Virus record (IMG/VR): IMGVR_UViG_3300031576_000039
Span: 1 to 64,000 of that record
DNA from: a virus
DNA length: 64,000 bases
Strand: one strand, 5' to 3'
The translations under genes and the position numbers were made by a program. Positions within the stretch are counted from its first letter, which is position 1. The number at the start of each line of letters is the position of its first letter. Below, one piece after another: positions 40,001-47,796 of the stretch. Under the pieces are notes generated by a model that was not told the DNA's origin, made no database searches, and saw only the letters and a program-made list of their open reading frames with translations.

Positions 40001-40163
40001 CGACGAGCAGCAGGCCACCGGGCTCGCCGTCGGCGGGCATACAGATCGTGCCCGCCCGCTGGCTCAGCGAGCAGCGCGTGCAGGTCCGGTCGAGGCCGAG
40101 CGGGCGCGCCTCCTCGACGGGCGCGCGCGGGACCTCCTGCCAGAGGGGAAGATCGGTGGTCAT
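37098..40163 (-). CDS. polA: UDG-DNA polymerase I fusion with intein
   Basis: 1021 residues including a 149-residue intein (588-736). Residues 25-200 are a uracil-DNA-glycosylase-like domain (CTRCSLSQRAGTICMPADGE, LLLVGEAPGRDEDVAGRPMV), as in some phage polymerases. Residues about 215-430 are a 3'-5' exonuclease (CVLDVESAGAL, FVAHNAKFDYEAVW, YNGRDATSTARL). The polymerase follows: motif A HVLVEVDQSQIELRVGADMS, motif B ERSQAKTTNFAIIYRRGAMQ, motif C VVLTVYDSILAEV. It replicates the phage genome after intein splicing. ATG overlaps the upstream stop (ATGA). Confidence 0.92.
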   Translation of the reverse strand: MTTDLPLWQEVPRAPVEEARPLGLDRTCTRCSLSQRAGTICMPADGEPGGLLLVGEAPGRDEDVAGRPMVGVSGSYLRGLVRKHYVGPAAYTNALLCFLGEDKKGAEKHADACRGFLAQTIREVRPERVVALGSLAAYSLLGRSPPVLSVRRGYGWTTVADPIAPDGLRVVPVFLTVNPAAAKRNRVVARWFESDLRWALSAEVAPRFSGVAHVVQTAEDAAAAEAELRAAAWCVLDVESAGALYEPEFHLLCVGLCARGFDDAWVWDCTGPRSGPAWDALLRILRELRFVAHNAKFDYEAVWCDLGIQPTIAGDTMLWRSRLESHAVGKLEVAQELVGMGGAKAEIEEALRAGARSAKQVVGQIDGPQEMMFHEPVDPAVMRGVRDGWPDKQWSFATVPKPLLHRYNGRDATSTARLAELLEMRLAADPDAARVWRELDQPLVSTLAQVERWGVGASVDAIHAFALACDAKQRNLLTALSRYEINPNSPQQVADLLYNRLNLQCSRTTGTGLPSTDEAALEQLLEEHPVVGVLLEWRRIAKQRGTYADGGSRETPAEPFQLGCGGMAQWVRSDGRFHPNNRIDGTECLPAGELVLTNRGYLPVERVGVGDLVLTHEGRARRVTAAGPNGEAVVHRVTTVLGHVLRTSANHEYRTTDGGWVRADRLVPGDHVVVHSPPEEWAPVTGWLPETHVVGKRAALGWSIVSHVTEQGVERVYGLTVEEDHSHVTGGFVTHNSGRLSCDGPNLFNLSRPEPEEGKLTRDCFVASSGHVLVEVDQSQIELRVGADMSNDRKMIEIFQSGVDYHYRTAQLIAPLVWRMRPEDVPPEGKERSQAKTTNFAIIYRRGAMQLAGEIFKTARPTESQIREARRVIESILGEFDTFTAWCEGQIRLAHETGRVWNWWAGERMHCRWLLGIGDPDDERRGHAERQAINTPIQGTAALYTLYSLIAIVRWVLEEHIPAKVVLTVYDSILAEVREDYVDEYVYVAKALMEQWPTKNGVPLVADVKTGPAYGSLKKRR
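37956..38402 (-). mobile_element. Mini-intein in DNA polymerase
   Basis: 149 codons in frame. It starts with Cys588 (CLPAGELVLTNRGYLPVERV, block A), has VLRTSANHEYRTTDGG (block B, with the TxxH-like NHE), a late VERVYGLTVEEDHSHVTGGF (block F) and ends VTHN, followed by extein Ser. There is no LAGLIDADG or HNH endonuclease. The insertion splits GTE / SGRLSCDGPNLFN, the conserved TGRLS element before motif A of family A polymerases, so splicing should be essential. All splicing residues (Cys1, block B His, penultimate His, Asn, Ser+1) are present. Confidence 0.92.
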
Positions 40164-40363
40164 GCCTCGGGTTCGATCGGCTCGTTGACGTCATGCTGAT
40201 CGTAGCCCGCCAAGATCTCGGGGCGGTACCTGGACAGTTTCGCCTCCCGACACACGGCGCACACGCGGCACAACTCGATCCCCCGCGCGTCGAACGCCCA
40301 CAAGCTTCCGTCGGTCTTGTCGTGCGCGTGCCGCATCAGACGCTCGCGGGCTTCGTCGGTCAT
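40160..40363 (-). CDS. Small CxxC protein
   Basis: 67 residues from ATG 40363 (ATGA overlap). GIELCRVCAVCREAKLSRYR at about 28-47 supplies three cysteines; the N-terminus is helical (EARERLMRHAHDK). It overlaps the polymerase start by four bases. Function unknown. Confidence 0.5.
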   Translation of the reverse strand: MTDEARERLMRHAHDKTDGSLWAFDARGIELCRVCAVCREAKLSRYRPEILAGYDQHDVNEPIEPEA

Positions 40364-40905
40364 GCCTGCGCGCCTCCGAGGAACAGCTCGGCGGCGCGCT
40401 TGACGCGGTCCTCCAGGTCCGTCGAGACGCGCATCACCGGGACCTTGTCCCGCACGCGCATCGCCTCTGCGAGCAGCTTGTCCGCGGTGCTGCACCCGCC
40501 CTGCTCGATCAGGAACACGAGCGCGGCCTTGAGAGTCTTCGCGCCGACCAACCCCTCGGGCAGGCCGGAGTCAGCGTCGATCGCCACCGCGCCGGCCGGT
40601 GCGCTGGGCGGGGGTGCCGTCTCCTTGGCGGTCTCCGATGGTACAACAGGAGGTGCTGTGGTCGGTGCCGCGGCAGACTTGCCGTTGCTCCGCGGCGGTG
40701 CAACGTAGGTACGCGCTACCTCGGGCACAGTGATCGTCGGCTCGACGCTCACGAGCGCCCCGTTCGAGAGCGCCTTGAGGATCCGGTAGCAGTCCTCGAG
40801 AGAGAGCCCGCGGATCACCATCGCGCCCGAGCTGAACGAGACCTCGCGAAGGTGGCCCAGCACCTCCGCGTCGGCGGTGAATTCCTTGATTCTGGTCGTG
40901 ATCAT
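40360..40905 (-). CDS. Unknown protein in replication operon
   Basis: 181 residues. N-terminal part FSSGAMVIRGLSLEDCYRIL and a Pro/Ala/Thr linker from 70 to 110 (AAAPTTAPPVVPSETAKETA) join to a C-terminal helical domain (KTLKAALVFLIEQGGCSTAD, then KLLAEAMRVRDKVPV). The C-terminal half has a winged-helix feel. Coupled by ATGA overlaps on both sides. No known family. Confidence 0.5.
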   Translation of the reverse strand: MITTRIKEFTADAEVLGHLREVSFSSGAMVIRGLSLEDCYRILKALSNGALVSVEPTITVPEVARTYVAPPRSNGKSAAAPTTAPPVVPSETAKETAPPPSAPAGAVAIDADSGLPEGLVGAKTLKAALVFLIEQGGCSTADKLLAEAMRVRDKVPVMRVSTDLEDRVKRAAELFLGGAQA

Positions 40906-41657
40906 GTCGTTGCTTGCTCCTTCTTCCTGCCTTGATCGTTCTTCCTGGCACCGCGGGCGCCAGCCAACGTCCAGTACGCAACGTACGAACTGCCCTCGAT
41001 CTCCACCTCCAGCCGCGCGATCGGTGGGGCCGGCATGCGCAGGACGGCGGAGAGGGCGCGCGACGCGTGCCTATGGGTCCACCCGACCTCCCGCGCCAGC
41101 TCCTCAGTCGTCGCGGGGCCGCCCAGCGTGCGCAGCGCCGAGATCACGATCCTGTCGTAGGTGGCGTGCCCGTCCAGCGCCATGCAGCGCGCGCACGCGT
41201 CGTCGGGTACGCGCTTGTGGCGACCGCACTCGCACTTGTGCTTGTTCGGCTTCGCCCCGCGGCGTACCGCGCGGTTAAGGCGCTGTCTCGCGGCGATCGG
41301 CCCGTTCAGGCACGGGATGCAGAAGAACGCGATCCCGTCCTTGCGCCCGCGGTTCGCGTAGAACGCCTCCAACGCGACCCACTGCTCGCACCACGCGCAC
41401 CACGCGCAGGTAGCGGTGGCGTTCGGGCGCCAGCGGCGGGGCTGCGCGCCGCTGCGCCTCCTGTACGACTCGCGCTTGTGCTCGCCGTGGCAGAGCTTGC
41501 AGTAGGTAGAGGGTCCGCCGCGCGAGGTGAAGAAGCGGTCCTGAGGCTGCCACCTCTCGCACTTCGGGCAGCGGACCAGCCCGTCCTGCACGCGGCCCCG
41601 GAAGTACGGCCGGCGACGGCGGATCTCGTCCTCGAGCTGGACCAGCTCGCCGATCAT
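40902..41657 (-). CDS. Multi-zinc-finger protein with C-terminal HTH
   Basis: 251 residues from the ATG sharing its A with the primase stop (TGATG). Zinc pairs: CPKCERWQPQDRFFTSRGG with YCKLCHGEHKRESY, CAWCAWCEQWVALEAFYANR with FFCIPC, and KCECGRHKRVPDDACARC. The first two resemble N-terminal ribbons of phage recombination-endonuclease-VII type proteins, but no catalytic His/Asp core follows. Residues 170-215 form a winged helix (ATTEELAREVGWTHRHASRA). A DNA-binding accessory of replication is the safest reading. Confidence 0.55.
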   Translation of the reverse strand: MIGELVQLEDEIRRRRPYFRGRVQDGLVRCPKCERWQPQDRFFTSRGGPSTYCKLCHGEHKRESYRRRSGAQPRRWRPNATATCAWCAWCEQWVALEAFYANRGRKDGIAFFCIPCLNGPIAARQRLNRAVRRGAKPNKHKCECGRHKRVPDDACARCMALDGHATYDRIVISALRTLGGPATTEELAREVGWTHRHASRALSAVLRMPAPPIARLEVEIEGSSYVAYWTLAGARGARKNDQGRKKEQATT

Positions 41658-42502
41658 CAGCGCGTGATACACGACGCCGCCTCCCCCTCCAACCACGCGC
41701 GCGGCACCTCGTCGGGGTCGAGCGTCGGGGGGAGCCGCACGTGGCCGGCGCGCTGTCCGAGCAGCCGCAGCCGCAGCGCCAGGGACTCCCCCTCGCGCCA
41801 GGCGTCCCCGTCGAGGACCACCGCGACCGGACGCGCGGCGCCCGCCAGCATCTCGACCTGCGGGTCGCTGGGCTTGCCCAGCAGCGCGACGCCGTCGGGC
41901 CACAGGGCGAGGGCGTCGAAGACGCCCTCCACCACCACCAGCGGCCGGTCCGTGTGGACGAGCAGGGCACGGGCGTTGAACACGATCGCCGCCCGGTGCA
42001 TGCCGCGAGGGTAGAGGTAGGGCCGGTCGACAGGAACCCACGAGCGCGCGACCCACCCGAGCCACTCGCCGCGGGCGTCCACGACGGGGACCACGACGCG
42101 GCCCGAGTAGCGGCCGGTGGCGCAGGCGCCGATCCCGACCTCGTCCCACAGCGCCGCCCTCACGCGGCGCGACGCTAGGTAGTCGCGCGCGGGCGCGAGG
42201 GCGAGCGAGCGCAGGCCGTCGGCGGTGGCGAGGGGGACGAAGTCCTCGGGCGGCCCCAGCTCGCCGGGCTCCGGCTCGGGCGGGGCTGCCTCCGCCTGCC
42301 GGTCGGCCCACGGCAGCCACCCGCGTGCGCCGCAGCGGAAGCACCCGTACCACCCGCGCTGGCTCACCCCCATCGACTTGCGCCGGTCCGACTTGCCGAC
42401 GCGCGAGTCGCACAGGGGGCAGGCGACGCGGGTCCACCCGCCGACCTGCTGGCGCTCGCCGGACAGGGTGCGCTCGATCAGCTCGGCCTCCTCCCTGCTC
42501 AC
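41657..42502 (-). CDS. DnaG-like primase
   Basis: 281 residues from GTG 42502 (GTGA overlap with dnaB). The N-terminal zinc ribbon has C28, C31, C54, C57 (VACPLCDSR and WYGCFRCGARG). The TOPRIM core is seen at about 185-235: PLVVVEGVFDALALW (E of motif 1) and PVAVVLDGDAWREGE (DxD). It makes RNA primers for the polymerase, partnering with the helicase encoded just upstream. Shorter than bacterial DnaG, as is common in phages. Confidence 0.85.
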   Translation of the reverse strand: MSREEAELIERTLSGERQQVGGWTRVACPLCDSRVGKSDRRKSMGVSQRGWYGCFRCGARGWLPWADRQAEAAPPEPEPGELGPPEDFVPLATADGLRSLALAPARDYLASRRVRAALWDEVGIGACATGRYSGRVVVPVVDARGEWLGWVARSWVPVDRPYLYPRGMHRAAIVFNARALLVHTDRPLVVVEGVFDALALWPDGVALLGKPSDPQVEMLAGAARPVAVVLDGDAWREGESLALRLRLLGQRAGHVRLPPTLDPDEVPRAWLEGEAASCITR

Positions 42503-43818
42503 GAGTCCCTCATGACGGGCGCGACGCGACCGAGCGCGAAGTCCGGCGGCAGCGGGCCCGCCACCAGGCCGGTCTCGCCGTGCCGGTTGGCTGCGACGTA
42601 GAACGACAGGCCGCGGCCCTCCACGTGGTTGATCGTCACCATCAGGTCCGTCTCACGCGCCTTGCCCTGCGACCCGGCAGCGTCGCCGACGTCGAGGCGG
42701 CGTCGCGCGTCCGAGCGGCCCTTCGGCTGGCTCGCCGTCCACACCCACATGTTCCGCTCGATCGCCATGGCGCGGAGGTCCCTCCACACCCGCGTGCCGA
42801 CCTCGTGCAGCGGCAGCTCCTTCTTGCCACGCACCGTGAGCAGGTCGCCGTAGTCGACGATGAGCACGTCGACCTTGCGCCCGCGGCCGTCCTCGAGCTG
42901 CTTGACCCAGTCCTCCATATCCGCGGGCGACGTCACACCACCGGTGAAGAACCGCACCACCACGTCCCCCCTACCCACCGACGCGACCTCCGCCAGGCGC
43001 GAGCGGGCGCGGTCCATGGCGCCGTTGAGCACGGAGTCGATCGGGATGCTGGTCACGTTCGCTACCACCCGCGCCTGCCACGCGACGTCCTGGATCTCCA
43101 GCGTGGCCCCGGCGACGAACAGCCCGTCCAGGTACGCCTGGGACGCGAGGTGGGAGAGGAACATCGACTTCCCCCGCTTCGGGTCCGCCATCACAAAGGA
43201 CAGGGTGCCGCGCGGCGGCCCGCCCGCGAGGATCCCGTCCAGCTCGTGGATCCCCGTCGACAGCCGGGCGACGTTGCGGATCCTCTCGAGCGCCTCGAAC
43301 ACCCCGCCCTGGAGGGAGACGTCTGCGCACTCGTCGACGTCGCCGATCTCCTCCGCCTTGCGCATCTGGTCGGCAACGTCGTGGAGGTCGACGTCGGGCT
43401 TCGCGATCACCTTGGCGGCCTCGTAGAGGGCCCTCATGCGCGCCCGCTGCTTCAGCACCGGCACCACCTCGGCGAGCACGTCGGCCTCAGACAGCAGGTC
43501 GTCCTCGGCGTCTAGCAGGTAGGACTGGACCGCCTTGACCTGCTCGAGCGTGGCCCGGCCGTCGTCGCACGAGCGGCGCAGGCGCTGCACCACGGTACCC
43601 CCCGAGGCCGGCCCGCCGCCGGTCTCGCGGGCGAACGCCTGCGCGGCGCCGACGGCGAGCCGCGCCTCCTCGGTGCTGAGCGCGTCCGCGTCCAGCTTCG
43701 CGCCGACGCGGCCGAAGAACTTGCGCGAGTAGGACAGGTGCCAGGTGAGCGACCGCTCGAACTGCGGCGTGAACGGGTAGCGCTCGACCTTGGCGGGCGC
43801 GCTCACGCTGCGGCTCAC
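42499..43818 (-). CDS. dnaB: Replicative DnaB-like helicase
   Basis: 439 residues from GTG 43818 (GTGA overlap). The N-terminal helical domain includes RSLTWHLSYSRKFFGRVG. The RecA-like motor has LSFVMADPKRGKSMFLSHLA (Walker A), VAGATLEIQDVAWQARVVAN (motif 1a), KVDVLIVDYGDLLTVRGKKE (Walker B) and WVWTASQPKGRSDARR (sensor), and ends with an arginine-rich AANRHGETG block. It unwinds DNA ahead of the polymerase and recruits primase. Confidence 0.85.
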   Translation of the reverse strand: MSRSVSAPAKVERYPFTPQFERSLTWHLSYSRKFFGRVGAKLDADALSTEEARLAVGAAQAFARETGGGPASGGTVVQRLRRSCDDGRATLEQVKAVQSYLLDAEDDLLSEADVLAEVVPVLKQRARMRALYEAAKVIAKPDVDLHDVADQMRKAEEIGDVDECADVSLQGGVFEALERIRNVARLSTGIHELDGILAGGPPRGTLSFVMADPKRGKSMFLSHLASQAYLDGLFVAGATLEIQDVAWQARVVANVTSIPIDSVLNGAMDRARSRLAEVASVGRGDVVVRFFTGGVTSPADMEDWVKQLEDGRGRKVDVLIVDYGDLLTVRGKKELPLHEVGTRVWRDLRAMAIERNMWVWTASQPKGRSDARRRLDVGDAAGSQGKARETDLMVTINHVEGRGLSFYVAANRHGETGLVAGPLPPDFALGRVAPVMRDS

Positions 43819-45470
43819 AGCCACTCCCCCAGGAACTCGCCGCACGCGACGCGGGCGCGCAGGGCGGCGGAGGCACGCTCGGCCTGCCCCCGCGCCTCAG
43901 CGAGCAGCCGATCGTAGGCGTCGCCGGGCAGGTGGCGGTCGACGACCTCGCGGATTCTCGGGTCGCGGCCCCAGCGGTCAATCCCCGCGGCGCGCAGGTC
44001 GCGGTCCATCGCGTGCCACAGGCGCAGGAGGCGCGACCACGCGCCCCCGCACACAACCGCCTGCTGCGCGCCCCACTCTGCGGACTCCGCCCGGAACCAC
44101 CCGCCGTGCTCCGCGATCCGCTTCGCCGACCACACGAAGCCGGCCGGCGGCGCGCCCGCGTTCCCCATGGCGCGCCAGCTGCGCAGGCTCCACGCCGCCC
44201 ACGCCATCGGGGCGATCGGCGCGCGGGGCTCCCCCGTGTCCTCCCGCGGCAGGCCGGAGTCCACGAGCGCCTGCGCCGCGGCGCGCAGGGCGGGGTAGTC
44301 CCGGCGGCGCGCCAGGCCGTGCGCCCAGACCTTGCGGTGCTTGCCCGTCACCGCCGCGGCCAGGCTGGCGTGGACCTCGACGAGCACCCGAGCGCGCTCG
44401 ACGTCCGGGAGGTCGGGGTCCAGGGGGGGCGGGGCGGGGACCTGGTAGGAGACGATCGGGGGGCGGGACAGCGCGCGCTCGAGGTCGGCGGGCTGGTGGG
44501 GTGCTGGAGGGGGTAGGTCAGCGCAGGCTGGGGAGGCCGGGTGCTGGGGGGTGACGTTCTCCGGCTTGACGTCGCGGGGGGTGGGTGCGGGGTCCGGTCT
44601 CGCTGCGACAGGAAGATCTTGGCTGGGGTGCGCGGGCGGTTCCTCCGAGCGCGCGTTCGGGGACGGAGATCCCAGAGGGATCTCCGGATCCTGATCTGGG
44701 ATCTGATCGGAGATCAGATTGGTGGCGCTCTGGTGAATTGCCATTTGCGCTCTGGTGAATTCGTAGGTAGCTGATTTCGCTGTGGTGTCACGGATACTGA
44801 ACCCGTCCGCGGCGCCTTGATCCGTCGTGGGTGCGGCGGGGGGCGTTGACGGATCCGGTGACGGTTTCGCGTACGGCGCGCGCGGCGGCAGCCCGCGGCG
44901 CTCGCGCGCCTGGTCGGGCGTCTCCCCCTTGCGGGGCCGCCCTGCGCCGGGGCGCGCGCCGCCGGTGCCGTCGCGGGCTCCACCTCGCCCGGCCCTGTGC
45001 CGGTCCCCGTAGACCAGGGCCTTGTGCGGGACGCGCAGCAGGCCGACCTCGCCGGGCTCGGCGGCGCCGAGGCAGCGCCGGATCAGCAGCATCTTGCCGT
45101 AGCGCGGTTCCCAGTCGCGCACCCGGTCGCCCCGGTCGTTGGTGTACTCGGCGGGTACGAGCAGCCCCGCCTCCGCCAGCTTGGCGAACGCTCGGCGCGC
45201 TCGGTGCACGGAGACGAGCCCCCCCGTGAACGTGGAGTAGCCCTTCGGCGTGGGCCACACCCGGCCGGTGTACTTCGACTTCAGGGACCCGTCGCGGTAC
45301 TCGCGCGCCCACTTCCAGATCGTCATGGCGAGGGAGCCGAGGGCGCGGTGGAGGAACGACTGCTCGGCCCTGAACGTGCCCGACGCGGTGGTCTGCGAGA
45401 ACAGCTGCCGCTTCCCCTCGCCCGCCCTGCCCTCAGTCTGTTGCCTACGCGCCGAGATCTGCGGAAGCAT
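43815..45470 (-). CDS. Replication-initiator-like protein
   Basis: 551 residues from ATG 45470. Residues 40-150 form a winged-helix-like region (AEQSFLHRALGSLAMTIWKW, GLVSVHRARRAFAKLAEAGL), then a long disordered Pro-rich linker (about 180-380, with PAPTPRDVKPENV and PPPAPHQPA), then a helical C-terminal domain (RVLVEVHASLAAAVTGKHRK). The three-part layout just before dnaB and primase fits a helicase loader or origin-binding initiator, but no loader motif is clear. The control region at 45.5-45.7 kb lies directly upstream. Confidence 0.5.
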   Translation of the reverse strand: MLPQISARRQQTEGRAGEGKRQLFSQTTASGTFRAEQSFLHRALGSLAMTIWKWAREYRDGSLKSKYTGRVWPTPKGYSTFTGGLVSVHRARRAFAKLAEAGLLVPAEYTNDRGDRVRDWEPRYGKMLLIRRCLGAAEPGEVGLLRVPHKALVYGDRHRAGRGGARDGTGGARPGAGRPRKGETPDQARERRGLPPRAPYAKPSPDPSTPPAAPTTDQGAADGFSIRDTTAKSATYEFTRAQMAIHQSATNLISDQIPDQDPEIPLGSPSPNARSEEPPAHPSQDLPVAARPDPAPTPRDVKPENVTPQHPASPACADLPPPAPHQPADLERALSRPPIVSYQVPAPPPLDPDLPDVERARVLVEVHASLAAAVTGKHRKVWAHGLARRRDYPALRAAAQALVDSGLPREDTGEPRAPIAPMAWAAWSLRSWRAMGNAGAPPAGFVWSAKRIAEHGGWFRAESAEWGAQQAVVCGGAWSRLLRLWHAMDRDLRAAGIDRWGRDPRIREVVDRHLPGDAYDRLLAEARGQAERASAALRARVACGEFLGEWL

Positions 45471-45488
45471 GAAACGGCCCTCTAGTCT

Positions 45489-45506
45489 CCCCGACGATCG
45501 TCGGGG
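45489..45506. promoter_or_regulatory. 18-base perfect palindrome (operator candidate)
   Basis: CCCCGACGATCGTCGGGG reads the same on both strands. It lies 18 bases upstream of the replication-initiator-like ATG and downstream of two promoters, so a bound dimer would act as a roadblock or, as RNA, a hairpin could cover the start region. Confidence 0.5.
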
Positions 45507-45611
45507 CCCGGGTGCCACCGAATCAAACCCCGCGCGGATCTGAGGACGCGGAGGATCCGACCCGGAGCACCGAGCAACCGACGAGGAGGCTGGATGGCCG
45601 TTTCAGATCCT

Positions 45612-45640
45612 TTGGTATCCCGACAGGATGGCACTGTCAA
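45612..45640 (-). promoter_or_regulatory. Sigma70-like promoter for the replication operon
   Basis: On the leftward strand TTGACA (45640-45635), a 17-base spacer and TACCAA (45617-45612). The -35 is consensus and the -10 weak. It faces the initiator/dnaB operon across a 280-base non-coding gap that is AT-richer than its surroundings. Confidence 0.5.
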
Positions 45641-45660
45641 GACCCCGTATGTGCGGATCG

Positions 45661-45689
45661 TCGATATCGCATCCCCGCCGCGGTATCAA
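45661..45689 (-). promoter_or_regulatory. Second sigma70-like promoter
   Basis: On the leftward strand TTGATA (45689-45684), a 17-base spacer and TATCGA (45666-45661), about 50 bases upstream of the first promoter and in the same direction. Two correctly spaced elements in one gap support a real control region. Confidence 0.4.
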
Positions 45690-45749
45690 GATCCTGGTCA
45701 AACTATTCCAGAACGGTCGGGACTCCTTAGGTTATCTTCCCGGAATTCC

Positions 45750-46247
45750 CTAAGCGTACGAGCGCAGCTCCGCGTCGGAGAAGACGTGCACCTCGCCCGC
45801 AACCCGCACGGACCACTCCAGGTGGGGTGCCTGGGCTACCACGCGTCCGACGAGGCCAGAGAGCCGGTGGCGGGGGTCGCTGCGCGGCAGCGGCAGGATC
45901 TCGACGCGGTCGCCGACCTTGGAGCTGCACACCGGGCACTGGTCGTCGGTAGGCGGAGGCAGCGACAGGGCGCCCGCCAGCACCGCGCGCTGCTCCGGCG
46001 ACATCGCTGCCACCACGCCCTTGAACGTGGTTGGCACGCCCGGTGGCGAGCCGGTCAGCGGGTCGGGCACGAGGGGAACGGACCCCTCCCGGCCGTGCGC
46101 CTCTTCCACCTGCGCCGCGTGCCGCCGCAGGGAGGACCGCGCCTCGAGTGCGTAGATCACCTGGGCGACGACGTAGAGGTCCTCCGCGGGCATCGCGCGG
46201 AGGCACCTGGTCAGCTCGTCGATCTGGGGTCCTGGCAGTGGCTTCAT
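45750..46247 (-). CDS. Unknown protein with CxxC
   Basis: 165 residues; ATG 46247 has a near-perfect AGGAGG site. N-terminal helices (IDELTRCLRAMPAEDLYVVA), middle MSPEQRAVLAGALSLPP, then CPVCSS and a C-terminal beta-like domain (GDRVEILPLPRSDPRHRLSG, HLEWSVRVAGEVHVFSDAEL) that resembles a small SH3/KOW-like barrel. Last gene of its operon before the promoter gap. Function unknown. Confidence 0.5.
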   Translation of the reverse strand: MKPLPGPQIDELTRCLRAMPAEDLYVVAQVIYALEARSSLRRHAAQVEEAHGREGSVPLVPDPLTGSPPGVPTTFKGVVAAMSPEQRAVLAGALSLPPPTDDQCPVCSSKVGDRVEILPLPRSDPRHRLSGLVGRVVAQAPHLEWSVRVAGEVHVFSDAELRSYA

Positions 46248-46402
46248 CGCTTCCTCCTGTGGTGGACTCGGGCCATCGCCAGCGGTATCGGCATGGCAAC
46301 CCGCCGCTTCGCGCGGCGGTGCCGCCAGATCATCGCGGCGAGCGTGGCGGCGTAGAGCAGCGCGAGCACGATCAACCCGACCACGGTGACGACGTTCCTC
46401 AC
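46244..46402 (-). CDS. Short membrane protein
   Basis: 52 residues from GTG 46402 (GTGA overlap). One transmembrane segment (NVVTVVGLIVLALLYAATLA) is followed by a very basic tail (WRHRRAKRRVA, VHHRRKR). Unknown role. Confidence 0.5.
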   Translation of the reverse strand: MRNVVTVVGLIVLALLYAATLAAMIWRHRRAKRRVAMPIPLAMARVHHRRKR

Positions 46403-47745
46403 CGCGCGACTCCGCGCAGCTGGACCTGCGCCGCCGGCGCCCCGCCGTCGACAACCACCTCGTGGCCCTCGCCGACGTACGCCTTCATCCGCCTCCGCGC
46501 GTGCTTCTCGAGCCACGGGTCGCCCTTGTCGAGGACGTCCCACACCTCGAACTCCATCTTGCGCCCGCCGTCGGTGCGCATGCCGCGGCCGATCCGCTGG
46601 AGCGCCGCGATCGTGCTCTTGCCCGCCGACCCCACCACCACCGACGCGAGCGCCGGGATGTCGATCCCCTCCTGGAAGATCACGGAGCAGACGAGCACGT
46701 CCACGTCGCCGCGGGTCAGCCGCCGCACCGCCGCCTGCCGCCGCTCGGTGGCGACGTCGCCCCACACGAACTCGACCTTGACCCTGGCCCGCTCGAGAGC
46801 GCGCGCCAGCGCCTCGCCGTGGTCGATCTCCTTGACGAACAGGAGGCACGGCTTCGCCGCGCGCAGGGCGAGCTGGGCGAGAAGGTCATTGCGCTGGCGT
46901 GACCCGACGACCAGCTCTCGGTAGACGTCGCTCCACCCGCCGTCCACCGACCCCTGCGGGCAGGCGACCATGCGGATCCTGGGCCGCGCCAGGACGCCCT
47001 CGTCGATCAGGTCGCCGGGGCGCAGGCGGAACACGCGCGGCCCGATCGCCGCCACCACCAGGATGCTGCGCTGGTCGGTGCGGTCGAACGGCGTGCCGGA
47101 CAGGCCGACCCGCCAGTACGCGCTCTTCGTGCGCATCGCGATCCGCCAGAACTGGTCGGCGCCGACCACGTGCGCCTCGTCGAAGACGGCGCCCTCGGTA
47201 GCACTCAGGAGCGCCTCCGCCCGCTTGTCCTTGGCGCGCAGGGCCGCCGCGATCGACTGGTAGGTGGCGACGGTGAACCTCCGCACGTCCCACAGGCCGT
47301 CGCCGACCCGGCCCGCGACGTCACCCGTGCGCAGCTCGTAGCGGTCGGCCGCCTGGTGCATGAGGTCCTTCCGGTGCGCCACGAACAGCCAGCGGCACGG
47401 GAGCACGCGGGCCAGCGCGACCGCCAGCTCGGTCTTGCCCGCGCCGGTCGGCAGGTGCACCACGCCGCGGGTCGAGGCCAGGATCGCGTCCACCGCCGCG
47501 CGCTGGTAGTCGCGCAGCCACGAGGTGTCCGCGGCGACGTCGGGCGGGCAGGGCACCGCGCGCCGGTCGACGACCTCGACGGTCAGCCCGTCCAACTTCG
47601 CCGCGCGCTTGACGTGCGGGATCAGGCCCGACGGGAACGACCCGGCGGTCTCGTTCCACAGGGCGCTGGACCTGCGCTTGCGCCGTCCGCGGTCCTCGTC
47701 GAACGCGAGGAAGTCGCGCAGCCAGGCGCGCTCGTCGGGCGTCAC
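46399..47745 (-). CDS. UvsW-like SF2 DNA helicase
   Basis: 448 residues from GTG 47745. Motifs: LRDYQRAAVDAIL (Q-like), GVVHLPTGAGKTELAVALAR (Walker A 99-105), TEGAVFDEAHVVGADQFWRI (DEAH), VGLSGTPFDRTDQ (III), FQEGIDIPALASVVVG (V) and ALQRIGRGMRTDGG (VI). UvsW-type helicases resolve recombination intermediates and R-loops at origins. The upstream in-frame sequence IWLDADNLHARALRV also looks coding and resembles UvsW N-termini, so translation may begin at ATC 47787 behind GAGGTGA. Coupled downstream by GTGA. Confidence 0.85.
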   Translation of the reverse strand: MTPDERAWLRDFLAFDEDRGRRKRRSSALWNETAGSFPSGLIPHVKRAAKLDGLTVEVVDRRAVPCPPDVAADTSWLRDYQRAAVDAILASTRGVVHLPTGAGKTELAVALARVLPCRWLFVAHRKDLMHQAADRYELRTGDVAGRVGDGLWDVRRFTVATYQSIAAALRAKDKRAEALLSATEGAVFDEAHVVGADQFWRIAMRTKSAYWRVGLSGTPFDRTDQRSILVVAAIGPRVFRLRPGDLIDEGVLARPRIRMVACPQGSVDGGWSDVYRELVVGSRQRNDLLAQLALRAAKPCLLFVKEIDHGEALARALERARVKVEFVWGDVATERRQAAVRRLTRGDVDVLVCSVIFQEGIDIPALASVVVGSAGKSTIAALQRIGRGMRTDGGRKMEFEVWDVLDKGDPWLEKHARRRMKAYVGEGHEVVVDGGAPAAQVQLRGVAR

Positions 47746-47796
47746 CCGGAGGGCGCGCGCGTGCAGGTTGTCCGCGTCGAGCCAGATGGCGTCACC

